A stretch of 64,000 nucleotides of DNA from Berberis thunbergii. Taxonomy: Eukaryota; Streptophyta; Magnoliopsida; Ranunculales; Berberidaceae. Positions within the stretch are counted from its first letter, which is position 1; every line of letters starts with the position of its first letter. Of the stretch, positions 47,180 through 57,235 are shown one piece after another. The translations under genes and the position numbers were made by a program. The notes under the pieces are model-generated. The model had not been told where the DNA came from. It saw only the letters and a program-made list of their open reading frames with translations, and searched no databases. Location: NCBI GenBank assembly GCA_003290165.1, contig QNQO01000539.1:1-64000 (forward strand), written 5' to 3'.

Positions 47180-47748
47180 TGATGATACATCAAAATAGAC
47201 CGAACATCACGACCGTAAACGTGGCATAAAGATCCATTACGAGAATACAACGCCCAATCTATTAGGCCAGCTCATAAAGCCCAAGAAGAGTAAAGCTAAC
47301 TACAAAGGCCCAGATGAGGCCCGCCAATGAGGAAATGTAAACAGAGCCTACATCCAAGCCCAAAAAAATCAAAGCACGGATCCAGGACCAACACGAGTTC
47401 TCTCATGAAGAAAAGGAACGTTGCACCGAAAAGAGCTGTAGAGGGTGTTACGCCTCCCCAAACACGTCTCCATAAATGAGGAAATTGTTACAGGAAACAT
47501 CTCCTTCTGATGAACCTCACATGCTTAAGTCACGCAAAGAGTTAACCACGACCATTATAAAGGGTAAAGGGAACATTCGACAAAGGTATGCAACTTTAAC
47601 TGAGTTTTGTCTAGATTTACATTCTTCTTCCAATAGAGTTACTGACTTAAGCATCGAAGTGCCTTCGACTACCAAAAAAGTGGTCTTTGTCAGTCTAACA
47701 ATTGTTTTGCAGGTCAAACTCACATGAGGACGATTTTTGGACGCATCA
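47180..47748 (+). repeat. 3' LTR of the outer element
   Basis: 569 bp, same length as the 5' LTR, TGATGATACATC to GGACGCATCA, immediately preceded by CTAAGGGGGAGTAGC (polypurine tract). Confidence 0.92.
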
Positions 47749-47753
47749 ACCAC

Positions 47754-48650
47754 TATAGAGAATAATGATCTGACTGATCTCCTTTTGCGCTCATGAATGC
47801 CATGTTTGGATATATTATTGAGACCACGCATAGCAACCTGAAGGCACCATACTCTGTAAAAAAAATGTGACATTTTCCTGAATGACAGTGTTTGATGTAG
47901 AATATTATAAATGTCATTTTTGCCACAACTAATCCTTCACAATATTATAGAATATTATAAAAAGTTGATCGTGGCAATATGTCAAACTCGGTTAAAATTT
48001 TAAACAATTTAAAAAAAACATATTTTAAAACCGCCACAATTAATCCACCCAAACTTTGATTTTCCAAAATATGGAGTTCTTGTTTGAATGTGTCTTACTA
48101 TTGAAAAATGGATATTTAAACCTTTAAGCATTCGCATTAATGAAAAAACTTTAAACGTTTGTATTTAAAAAAAAAAAAAAAGGTGGCAATTTTTTGAATG
48201 ACAGTGTTTGATTTCCCGCCACAATAAATCCTCCACAATATGATAGAAAGTGGATCGTGGCAATAGGTCAAACTCGGTAAAAAATTTAAGAAATTTGAAA
48301 AAAAAAATTTAACCACTATAATTAATCTACCCCAAACTTTGATTTTCCAAAATATGGAGTTCATAGTCTTTGCTTGAATGTGTCTTACTATTAAAAATGA
48401 ATACGAAGTGAAATGCATATTTAAACCTTTAAGCGTTTGCATTAATGAAAAAACTTTAAGTATTTGTATTAGTGATTTGTTTCATTGGAAAGATCTTCAA
48501 ATGTATTTCAACCATACCAAGTTTATTAAAATTCGAAAACTAAGTAGATAATTATGACGATTGTTATTTTAAAAAAATTCTCTCTCCGCCACATATGCAT
48601 TCTACAATTTTTTTCACTTTTTATTGATTTCCTTTGCCTTTCACATAAAT
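47754..48650. repeat. Right part of the 1.1-kb tandem array
   Basis: Resumes the unit interrupted at 32829 (GAATAATGATCTGACTGATCTCC, ATGAATGCCATGTTTG). Then two further, shortened units start at about 47866 and 48182 (GACATTTTCCTGAATGACAG, GGCAATTTTTTGAATGACAG). These last units are only about 316 bp apart, so internal deletion has occurred. Confidence 0.8.
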
Positions 48651-49325
48651 ATTTGTCACTTCATTGTTACCCAGTATTATCTAAAAAACACTGACAATTA
48701 TGGGTTAATACTAATTTGGGTGGGTATTACCAAGGTCTTAGAACTCTCAACTGAGTTGCAAGCAATTTTTAAGATTGAATGTGCTTTAAGTTTCATTCGG
48801 CTCACACAAGAGAAAGAAAATTATAACTTCCAACTATGAAGGAACTACATGATTCTAAAAGATAAAATATTTTTTTGCAGAATCTTGTAGACATGGGATA
48901 GGGAAGTGATTTTGTCCCGAGGGGCGGACCTACTAAGGGGCGAGGGGGGGCAGCTACCCCCCGCAACTTTTGAAATATTTTTAATAAATATTTAGCATTA
49001 CAAAAAAATCAATTATATAATATATAATTATAGTTCATTCAACTATTTCCATATATTTCTATTGTTGCAGTGGTTGAAAGTTTAACATTTTTTGTAAATG
49101 ACCCGAGTTTGATACTATTTACTTGCAAAAAAAATTCAATGTAATTTTATTAATAATTGAAAATGTTTAATAAAAACTTATTTTCGGTCCTCTTGGAGCG
49201 TATCATGTTTTATGGTTATTGACAATTACTACTTTTGTCATTGTGATATGCCTCTACCTTTTGTTTTCAATGCAATTTTATATGTAATTGCAAATATACA
49301 AAAAATGTTTTTGAACTGTTTACAT
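48651..49325. other. Non-coding DNA; possible hAT-like terminus
   Basis: No gene. AGGGGCGGACCTAC followed by GGGGGGGCAGCTACCCCCC (48919-48963) looks like a plant hAT terminus, with AGCTCTGCCCTT-like sequence at 50724-50735 as a possible partner, but no 8-bp duplication is visible. Confidence 0.3.
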
Positions 49326-50394
49326 ATGGTTTTTATTGATTTGGAAAAAATCTTACGATAGGGTCCCCAGGGAGTTAATTTGGTGGGTGCTTGAAAGGAA
49401 GAAAGTGTCTCAATGTTATGTCGATATCATTAAGGATATGTATAAAGGGACGATAACAAGTGTTTGCTCAGTAGGTGGGATGTCCAGTGAATTTTCAGTG
49501 TCAGTAGGACTACATCAAGGGTCGGCCTTAAGTCCATACCTCTTTGCTTTAGTCATGGATGAGTTGACAAGCCATCTGCAAGAAGATGTACCTTGGTGCA
49601 TGTTATTTACAAATGATAGTCTTAATTGATGAGACTAGTGAAGGTTTAGATAAGAAATTAGATAGGTGGTGAGGGGCTTTAGAGAGTAAGGGTTTTAGAA
49701 CTAGTCATTCGAAGAAGGAGTATTTAGTGTGCAACTTTGGTTGTGAATAACGAGTGAGAAGAAATGCAATTGATATCAAAGGCGTGGAGGTCCCAGAGTG
49801 TGAGGCTTTTCGATATCTAGGACCTAAATTTCAAAAGAATGAGGCTTTGGAGAAGATGTAGACCATAAGATTAAAGTTGGTTGGCTGAAATGGAGAATGA
49901 CGTCAGAAATATTATGCGATAGAAGGATGTCTGCAAGGCTAAAAGGGAAATGCTATAAGACAATTGTTTAACCAGCCATGCTATACGATTCAGAATGTTG
50001 GGCTAATATGGGACAACATGCGCATAGGATGACAGTAGCAGGAATGCATATATTAAGGTGGATATATGGTAAAACCCGTAAAGATAAAATTAGGAATGAA
50101 AGAATTAGGAGATACTCAAGTGTAGCGCCCATAAAGGACAAAATTATATCAAGGCATTTAACTTGGTTTGGTCACATGTGGATGAGACCAAACACGACGC
50201 TAAATAGAAAATGTCTAGATTGACAAGTAATGAAGGGCGTAAACGGAGGGGACAACCATTGAAAACTTGGATGAAGGCGGTAAATGAAGACATCCTTGAG
50301 CTTGGATTAGGTGAAGATATGTGGAAAGACCGCATTGCTTGGAGAACCAAAATTCATGTAGCCGACCCCGAAAGTATCGGTAATGAGCATTGAT
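49326..50394 (+). pseudogene. RTE-type LINE reverse transcriptase remnant
   Basis: The frame starting FIDLEK shifts by one extra A near 49349, then continues SYDRVPRELIWWVLERKKVS, GLHQGSALSPYLFALVMDEL and CMLFTNDSL, the reverse transcriptase core of plant RTE/L1-like LINEs; the catalytic FADD has become FTND. Later parts (HSKKEYLVCNFG; AFRYLG; AMLYDSECWA; LTWFGHMWMRP; GRKRRGQPLKTWMKA; ILELGLGEDMWKDRIAWR) match the RT-to-C-terminal region in three frames. Endonuclease and N-terminal RT are missing, as in 5'-truncated insertions. It ends GAGCATTGATGATAATGATGATGATG, a short tandem tail typical of RTE elements. Confidence 0.85.
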
Positions 50395-50413
50395 GATAAT
50401 GATGATGATGAAT
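50386..50413 (+). repeat. (GAT)n tail of the LINE
   Basis: TGATGATAATGATGATGATG directly after the last codons of the RT remnant; marks the 3' insertion end. Confidence 0.7.
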
Positions 50414-51159
50414 ATCTAAAATAATAACTATTTAATTCAATGAAAATAATAACTCATACAAAATTTGAGGCTCACATAAACCATTTTTCTATGAAAATGT
50501 ATTAGGGTATTATTATCTTCACAAATTTCAAATTTTTTAAGCTTTGACTAATACTTATTATAATTATTTTGTGATTTTAGTTATATATTCTAGTTATTAT
50601 GCTCATTTTCCCTTGATTTTGGCTTAAAATTGGATTACACTGGATTCAATTTAGTATATGCAACTTACTTTTGATAGTTGTATTTTTTTTATTAGTTACT
50701 AGCTTGGGTACGAAATTTTTTTTTTGCTCTGCCCTTAATAACTACTATTATCAATTAATAACTATTTGTCATTTCGCACCCAACCCACACACTAAAATCT
50801 TGGGTCCACGCTTGTTTTGTGGCAACAACACCCTTGTGAGCCTATAAGACACACACTAAAATCTTGGGCCCCCTGTTCCGTGGTAACAACAGTTTTCATT
50901 GAGTGAAAGGGTCCTTTTTGGAACCCTTGTGAGCCTATAAGTCTAAATACTAAACAAACCCCGATACACTTGTAAGCAAAACTTGTATCAATGAAAATTT
51001 TTGATCATTTGATATTGTCAAATTTCTTTGAACTTTAGAGTGATGCATAATGCATGGGCCTTGCTCTTATTGTGAGAAGTAGCAGGTTGCAAACTGAGAG
51101 ATGGACAGTGGACAAACCAACAAAAAGGTAATAACAAAAAATTGACTCGGAGCCTCGGA
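50414..51159. other. Non-coding DNA with a small tandem repeat
   Basis: No gene. ACACACTAAAATCTTGGG and GTGGCAACAACA/GTGGTAACAACA each occur twice (50788-50890), as does ACCCTTGTGAGCCTATAAG (50829, 50923). Confidence 0.45.
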
Positions 51160-51345
51160 AATTCATGTTCATTGTTGCTCCTCAACAACAAGGATTAGTC
51201 CTGAAAAACTTGTATCAACCGAGTTAATATGAGCACTAGTATGGTGTTCCAGAATTCTATGCAAGCTACTCTGAAAGGACAACCAAGCAAAGACCTTCAG
51301 TGCAGCAGTGTGGTCCTCAAAATTGTTCATGTGGCTTAGAAGTTA
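51160..51345 (-). pseudogene. CDC20 WD40 fragment (decayed copy)
   Basis: Sequence parallels the intact CDC20 gene at 54745-54960. Shared stretches include GTATGGTGTTCCA.AA versus GTGTGGGTGTTCCAAAAC, AAG.TACTCTG.AAAGGACA.CCAAGCAA, and an identical CAGTGTGGTCCTCAA. About 40 bp present in the intact gene (the ACGATCTCCGGTGCCACCACC region) are deleted, and stops interrupt the frame. Only part of the WD40 region (around blades 5-6) is present. It lies about 3.1 kb past the 3' end of the parent in the same orientation, so a local duplication is more likely than retroposition. Confidence 0.7.
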
Positions 51346-51436
51346 GAAATGAATTTGTATAGATAATCACATGCTAAGGAAGTTTCTTATGAGGAATACT
51401 TTTGCAGTTGTTCTTTTGGACCTATTGGGTGGCTGA

Positions 51437-52299
51437 TAGGGGTGGGCATTCCATCTCGCGATCTCGTTTCAGTCCTGATCCCGTTCCGTCTCATCCCAAT
51501 TTTTTCGGGTCTTAATGAATTGAATAATTTCATCCCGATCTAGAATGAGATGGGATGGGATGGGATGGGATGAAGATTTTCAATCCAGCCAATCCCGTCC
51601 CGTCCCGAGCTAATTTTTCAATATTTATTATTAATATTTATTTTAGGATTGCAATATTAGTGTAATTGAAGAAAAATGAATTTTGTTGAAATCAGTGTAA
51701 TTGATTTTAGTCTATATCTGCAACTACTTGATATTGATTTATTTCTAGAATTCTAAATGAATAATTTAATTGCAAACTCTTTAAAACTCAAAATGAGATT
51801 GCTAACTACATTGGAGAGTTTTATTTCGTGTCAAGACAATGAATTTAATGACTGTTTTTTTATAGCAATAATGAAACATTCTTCTTAGCATCCCAAATCT
51901 ACTCATCCTTTTGTTCACTATTCGAAACAGTAGAGCAGATCCACCATTGCCATTATACTACCCACCTCTTAGTCATTCAAAACTCTGCAGAAATCTTAAG
52001 TACAGGGTGAATTTCAGCTATCATTTATGGTAGTTTAATATGATGTTGCATACTCAATCTAAGGCTATCATTTATGTGTTAGTTCTACGAATTGCCCTTA
52101 CATCTTTTCAACTAAGCAAATTGGGTCTTGAGTAAGCAGTAATTTGTCAAAAAATGAGAACACGCTGATCTCGTTCCGAACCCGTTTGGAATGGGACGTG
52201 GTTGGGATGAAGTTTTTTCCATTCCGTCCCATCCCAATCCTGTGTGAACGGGGTGAGATAGGAATGAGTCTATCTCATCCCATCCCGTTCCATCCCCTA
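51437..52299. mobile_element. Non-autonomous hAT-like element
   Basis: Begins TAGGGGTGGGCATTCC and ends GGAACGGGATGG-type sequence inverted (CCGTTCCATCCCCTA). Flanks GTGGCTGA (51429-51436) and GCGGTTGA (52300-52307) match in 6 of 8 positions, the duplication length of hAT elements. Subterminal regions are rich in GGGATGGGATGGGATG / CATCCCATCCCG motifs in inverted orientation at the two ends. The AT-rich core has no transposase. Confidence 0.65.
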
Positions 52300-52307
52300 G
52301 CGGTTGA

Positions 52308-52760
52308 TGATTTCAAAGGTTTTCCCTTTACACCTAAGAGGACGTGAAGTAAGCACAGCAGGCCTGTCAATTTTGCCTCGAATGCTGGTGTAACATTTGC
52401 TCTCTCCTCTACAGGTACCTTGCAGCTTTGATATTCCCCTATATCATTAATTAGTTTCATGGATGTTGGATGTACTACTGTCAATTATTTTCATGATAGA
52501 AGATATAATCTTCAAAGGGAGAGAGAACATACTATATATCTCAGTAATTCAAAGAGTTGAACTGATTGACCATCCAACAATGATTTTATAATTTTTTGAT
52601 AGCTGTCCCATCTCAAACAAGAGATAGCAGCTTGAAAAAAAAATTGTAAACCTCATGGGAAACTAACTGAGAATAATAGAACAATGTGATAAAAGGTTGT
52701 AGAAAACTGTGAAGTTAAACCTATCCGTAAATGTAAATCTTAAACCTTAAACCTTAAACC
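52308..52760. other. Non-coding DNA ending in a telomere-like short repeat
   Basis: No recognisable gene. Ends in CTTAAACCTTAAACCTTAAACC (52738-52759), a 7-bp repeat resembling a degenerate plant telomere unit, directly before the plastid-like insertion. Confidence 0.45.
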
Positions 52761-53070
52761 TAGTGAAGTCAGAACTTTGTCTCATTGTGCTGATCCCCGG
52801 CAGTCCAAAGTTTGCACAGTTTGTTCTTAAATGTGTTGTGGGATCTCTGTGTTGTAAGTTACTTCTAGCACCCGGAACGGAAAAAAAAACTTCTAAGGAA
52901 TCAAAAAAATTGAAAATTTGGATCTATGTCCAGCGGATAACCCTTACCAAGAAAAAGTATTTTGTTTTGGTTCAACCCATAGTTACATATGAAATAGCAG
53001 ATGGGGTAAATTTGGCAACGCCTTTCTCCCAGGATCCATTGCAGGTAAACAAACTGCAATTAGGCTATTT
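52761..53070 (+). pseudogene. Nuclear copy of a plastid rpoC2 fragment
   Basis: The frame reads [60 protein letters not shown] and [20 protein letters not shown], the C-terminal part of the plastid RNA polymerase beta'' subunit (rpoC2; the family has YEIADGINLATLFPQDLLQ). The match stops abruptly at GGATCCATTGCAGG (about 53045). There are substitutions in conserved positions (TLFPQ to TPFSQ), and the fragment lacks everything else of a gene of about 4 kb, so it is a nuclear plastid insertion (NUPT) rather than a gene. Identification is from memory of the family. Confidence 0.65.
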
Positions 53071-53508
53071 TTGATCACCAAAGCTTGAACCATTTAAAAC
53101 TTATTCTATGTGCATAAATTCAATACTACTGTGAATGCAAAATAGGTCTCCCTGTCCGCTCTTTTTTAGAAATCAATTATTCCCATGTCTTTTCCCATTG
53201 GTGTTTTGTTCATAATGTTCAATAAAAGAGAACTGGAACTGCACACTCAAATAGGAAAAGAAAAAGATAAACAACTTTGATACACGTGACAAAGATAAAT
53301 TTTAACTGAGGAAGAAAACGGAAATTATATTTATTTGATTCCGGAAATTATTTATTTGATTCTCACATTGTACTATGAACGATAATCTGGTTATCTAAAC
53401 AATATTCTAAAAAAAAAAAAAAACATGATGTAACCAACTTTTATTGATTATATCCATGACAAACAATAAGTTTTAACTGAAGAAAAAATACATAATATTT
53501 GATTCTCA
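53071..53508. repeat. Short direct duplication next to a MITE
   Basis: GACAAAGATAAATTTTAACTGAGGAAGAAAA...TTTGATTCTCACATTGTACTATG (53288-53380) is repeated as GACAAACAATAAGTTTTAACTGAAGAAAAAA...TTTGATTCTCA (53459-53508), where the second copy is interrupted by the MITE and continues GATTGTACCATG at 53817. Otherwise non-coding. Confidence 0.65.
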
Positions 53509-53813
53509 GGGTGTGTTTGGTTGCATGGAATCCTATGTCATCCATGAGGCGACCACTACATTTTAGGCTAAATTGATATATCACTCCACATTTACCATTT
53601 GATTTGTGATCAATGGTGGGAATGAAAGTCTCATGAACATGAGAATCTCACTCCTTGGCCAAGGCATGTGATTCCCATGTTCATGGGACTTTCATTCCCA
53701 CCATTGATCACAAAACCAAATGGTGGATGTGGAGTGATATATCAATTTAGCCTATAAAATATAGTGGTCCCCTCATGAATTTCCATGGCATAAGATTCCA
53801 TGCAACCAAACAC
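53509..53813. mobile_element. Tourist-like (PIF/Harbinger) MITE, near-complete palindrome
   Basis: 305 bp starting GGGTGTGTTTGGTTGCATGG and ending CCATGCAACCAAACAC. The two halves pair over almost their full length (GATATATCACTCCACAT, ATCAATGGTGGGAATGAAAG and partners) with a centre near CTCCTTGGCCAAGGCATG. Flanks TCA (53506-53508) and TTA (53814-53816) fit the 3-bp TWA-type duplication with one change; the neighbouring duplicate GATTCTCACATTG shows the uninterrupted site. Confidence 0.85.
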
Positions 53814-53816
53814 TTA

Positions 53817-54395
53817 GATTGTACCATGCACACAATGAACACTATCTGGTAACTGGTATTGGGCTTGATCTATTGCAGACTTTGAACATCTTACGACCCT
53901 TTTCTTATCCGGTTCAGTGAAAGAAGGCATTTTACAGAGGCTTGGAAACCTTAACACAAAACATTCGTAATCTTCCAAGCGAAATTGACATTTTTGGAAC
54001 AACTTGGAGGATTGTAGTGAAAATTTTGAGAAAACCACATAGCACCTTCAACATAAACGGACAAAAACTAGATTAGAAATTATATCAATTACTGTGAGAC
54101 TTATCTAAACATTGCCTTGGAACAGAAGACAGTCAATATACCTTCTTTAAGTCAATTGCTTCTATTGTTTGCAAAGCCATAGAGAATACATACATTTTAG
54201 AGCTGCAAGGGCACAATCAGATTCATGTAGAAGATCAGTAGTGATTACTGATTAGTATTGAATAATGTCAACTAATCTTCCTAAATGCAAAAGGAGAGAC
54301 TAAACACATAGCTTACCTTACGCAACTCAAAAGCAAAGTCAAAAAGACAGAAGACAAGTCTTGAAATGAATAATGTCATCGAGTTTTTTGCATTT
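53817..54395 (-). other. 3' flank and UTR of CDC20
   Basis: Non-coding sequence downstream of the CDC20 stop on the minus strand. No second gene seen. Confidence 0.5.
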
Positions 54396-56418
54396 TTATC
54401 TAATGCGGTTTAAGTTGGCGAATGGCTCTGGGTTTCTCTTAGGTGCAGGCTTGGCTACTTCAGGCGTCCCAAAAACGTTCCAGAATCTCAGTGTTTCATC
54501 TCCAGCTGCAGATGCTACAGTGCACCCATCAGGGCTCTGCAAATGAATTTAACAGTCAGTATACCTAATACCATAACTGGACCAAATAGAACAATAGACA
54601 AAACAATCTGAAAGTTTTAATTTATCAATTACCTGAGCCATAAACAAAACTCTAGAAGTGTGCCCAGTGAGTTCGGCCATCTTCACCATTGAAGGGTACT
54701 TCCAAAGAGTCAACTGGTTGTTTGTGAACCCATGGGAGCTCAGAAGTTCGCGTTCGTTCTTGCTCCACAACAAAGAGCAGACCTGGGAACCGGTATCGAC
54801 AGAGTTCAAGCGAGCACCAGTGTGGGTGTTCCAAAACTTAATGCAACGATCTCCGGTGCCACCACCTGATGCAAGCAAGTTACTCTGGAAAGGACACCAA
54901 GCAAGGGCCTTTACTGCAGCAGTGTGGTCCTCAAGCCTGTGCAACCATTGTGTAGGAGACTGCGATGAAGCCACGGATCGATCCCAGATGTGAAGAAGGT
55001 TATCATTCCCTCCACTCGCTAGTTGTTGTCCGGAAGAAGACCATTTTAACCCACAAACCTCATGAGAGTGACCACTGTAGGTTTCCACTATGTGTGATCT
55101 AATTCGAACATCGTTGTTAATGATCAAACCATCCATGCCTCCAGAGGTGAGAATGTGGTTGTTCCAATCCATGGCCCCCACTCTTTTCTCATGCCCGCCA
55201 CTCAGAATTCTCAATTGTCTGTTAGATGCAGTATCCCACAGCTGGACGTCTGAGTTGTTGAGTCCGACAGCCAGATGACGTCCATCCGGAGCCCAGCTCA
55301 CACTTGTAACAGGACCACTCTCTTCGTCAACAGTCATGAGTTCAGAAGTGGAGGAATCAGAAGCATCCCACAGATACACTGTGCATCCAAGTGCAATTGC
55401 TAGAACATTGCTGCTGCCCCAGTCAAGCAAATTCAAATAGTAGTCATCAACGAGCTCTGGGGCATCCAATGTCCTCTCTGATGTCTGTAAAATAATCACA
55501 CATATGCATCAGTACATCAAGCTAAGGCTATCCGTAGATATCAAATATTTAAACAACGCTAACCACAAGATAATGTAAAGCTACCTGAGGAATAGATCTT
55601 CGAGCTTTCACTGGTTTAGCCTGTTGAACAGATGTGGTGAAATCGGGGAAAGGCGCCTCAACAGTAGGTGGTTTGCTCTTGAAAGCCAGGATCCTGGTTC
55701 TGTTCATGTTGAAAGTCTCAGCAAGCAGTTTCCTGTAAGCTTCTTTGGATGGAGAGTTATCCACTGGGGTTTCCTTATCTTTCCCTTTCATAGCCATTTC
55801 TATCGCGTATCGCGCATAATCGAAGTCCATTGCTGATCTATTAGGGATGAACCTGTCCAACTGCAAATTCAAGAAAGGAGGCTAAAACTCAGATCTTCAA
55901 ATTTCAATTTCCTAATCAGAAAATACTAAGAAAAAGTACACAATCGATCAAAATCCAATCAAACGAAATTAGAGAGAAACTCAAATTCCGAATCAAAACC
56001 CACATTCTTTGATCGAATTGAGAAGAACCCATTTTGGTGATATCAATTAAATTAACTGAGAAAACCCATTCCCAATACAATTAAACTGAGAATACCCATA
56101 TTCTTTGATTGAATCAAGAAGAACCCATTTCAAACCCTAAAAACCAATGTCCATTACCAATACAGTTAAACTAACTGAGAAAACCCATATTCTTTGATTG
56201 AATCAAGAAGAACCCATTGTGGTGAAACCCATTAAAATCAAAATCAAAATAAGTAAGAAAACTCAACAAATGGGAAAACTTGATGGTTGAATTGAAATAA
56301 AACACACATCACTACTTACATTTTCTCGGGAGGTTTTTCGGAGGATCCGTTCCTGGAGAGGGTATCTAGGTTGGGCGGTAGTGTAGTTTGAATATGAAAT
56401 AGATCCTCCTGCATCCAT
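54396..56418 (-). CDS. CDC20, APC/C co-activator, four exons
   Basis: Exons (minus): 56418-56320, 55860-55585, 55484-54633, 54536-54396; all GT/AG, all phase 0; 455 residues, close to Arabidopsis CDC20.1 (457). CDC20 recruits substrates such as cyclin B to the anaphase-promoting complex in mitosis and is the target of the spindle checkpoint. Visible features: the C-box DRFIPNR at residues 35-41, which docks on the APC/C; a Mad2-interacting region around NRTRILAF (86-93); seven WD40 repeats from about 135 to 445 (for example [60 protein letters not shown]); and the C-terminal Ile-Arg tail (NRIR) that binds APC3. The start [20 protein letters not shown] matches plant CDC20 N-termini. No disabling changes seen. 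Confidence 0.96.
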
Positions 56419-56658
56419 AATGTTTAAAGCAAAAAAAAAAAAAAAAAATACAACACAAAAATAATAAAGAGTAAAAGAATTGAAAACAGAGAGTCAGATC
56501 AAGCAAGATGAAATAGTGAACGAATTGAAACAAATTAATTGTTAGAACAGAAAAACTAAAACTCTTCAGAGATGGGCGAGAGAGCGCAGAAGCAATAGCA
56601 GTTTAGAGAAAGAGAGAGAGAGAGAGATGTGTTTGAGAAAGGGTGATGAAATGCTTCG

Positions 56659-56665
56659 TTATATA
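56659..56665 (-). promoter_or_regulatory. TATA box of CDC20
   Basis: TATATAA on the minus strand (CTGTATATAACG), about 240 bp upstream of the ATG. A CT-rich stretch (GA run at 56607-56626 on the plus strand) about 35-55 bp downstream fits a plant Y-patch near the transcription start. Confidence 0.65.
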
Positions 56666-56714
56666 CAGGGTTTGTTTTGCTCTAATTAGATCTGTTTTGA
56701 GAAACTCTCTTGTT

Positions 56715-56722
56715 AACGGCTA
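56715..56722 (+). promoter_or_regulatory. MSA-like element upstream of CDC20
   Basis: AACGGCTA, the core and 3' half of the mitosis-specific activator motif (YCYAACGGYYA) bound by three-repeat MYB factors in G2/M-phase promoters, about 50 bp upstream of the TATA box. The three bases before the core (GTT) do not match YCY. Only one such core was seen. Confidence 0.45.
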
Positions 56723-57226
56723 TATTGTTCTGGAAAGAGACGTTGAATTATTGGTCGAAAATACCCCCGCTCAAGCTACTCTCGTGGTCTTTGTTCTGCC
56801 TACACATCAAGATCTATTCGGGCCCCACTCCGCAACGACAACAACAAAAAAATTTATTTGTGACCGGAGCTCATTGGAGAGGAAGAGTTTGTCATCTTGG
56901 ATTTTATTTTATTTTATTTTATTTTATGTGTGATGTTGGATTTATCAACATTATTTACACCATTGTCCCTTTTATTTTATTAAATAACTTTGGACGTATC
57001 AATTTGTATGACTTCAATTTCATGACAATATCACATAATAATTTATCTTTGCTTTTCAATATTAATTAAAGAAAAAATATGGTAGAAAATAATATGTACA
57101 TCATCTCTTTCACTACAAATATTAACTTCTTTCGTAAGTTTTTAAGATATTATGTAAAATTTTTGCCTTGTTAATAAATCTTACAACTTTTTCTTCATCC
57201 AACAAAATAGGATATTGCTATGAATT
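56723..57226. other. Intergenic DNA upstream of CDC20
   Basis: AT-rich, with an (ATTTT)n run at 56904-56925. No gene. Confidence 0.5.
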
Positions 57227-57235
57227 AAATGATAG

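Larger units (their letters stand above)
32830..47748 (+). mobile_element. Outer LTR retrotransposon (Tat/Grande-like), 14.9 kb including a nested element
   Basis: Two LTRs of 569 bp each (32830-33398 and 47180-47748), starting TGATGATACATC and ending CATCA. The flanks GCCAT (32825-32829) and ACCAC (47749-47753) are a decayed 5-bp duplication; the paralogous repeat at about 31705 reads ACCAT, consistent with both. A TTTGGTATCG primer-binding region follows the 5' LTR and AAGGGGGAG precedes the 3' LTR. Internal order: gag remnant, 138-bp tandem array, nested LTR element, degenerate antisense ORFs. No protease, reverse transcriptase or integrase was found, so it depended on another element for movement. 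Antisense ORFs near the 3' end are known from Grande/Tat elements. Confidence 0.88.

Noticed and set aside
52763..53074. Functional RNA polymerase subunit gene
   Set aside because: Only a small C-terminal part of plastid rpoC2 is present, in nuclear context with altered conserved residues.
54658..55836. Plus-strand open frames across the CDC20 exons
   Set aside because: Antisense shadows of conserved WD40 coding sequence.
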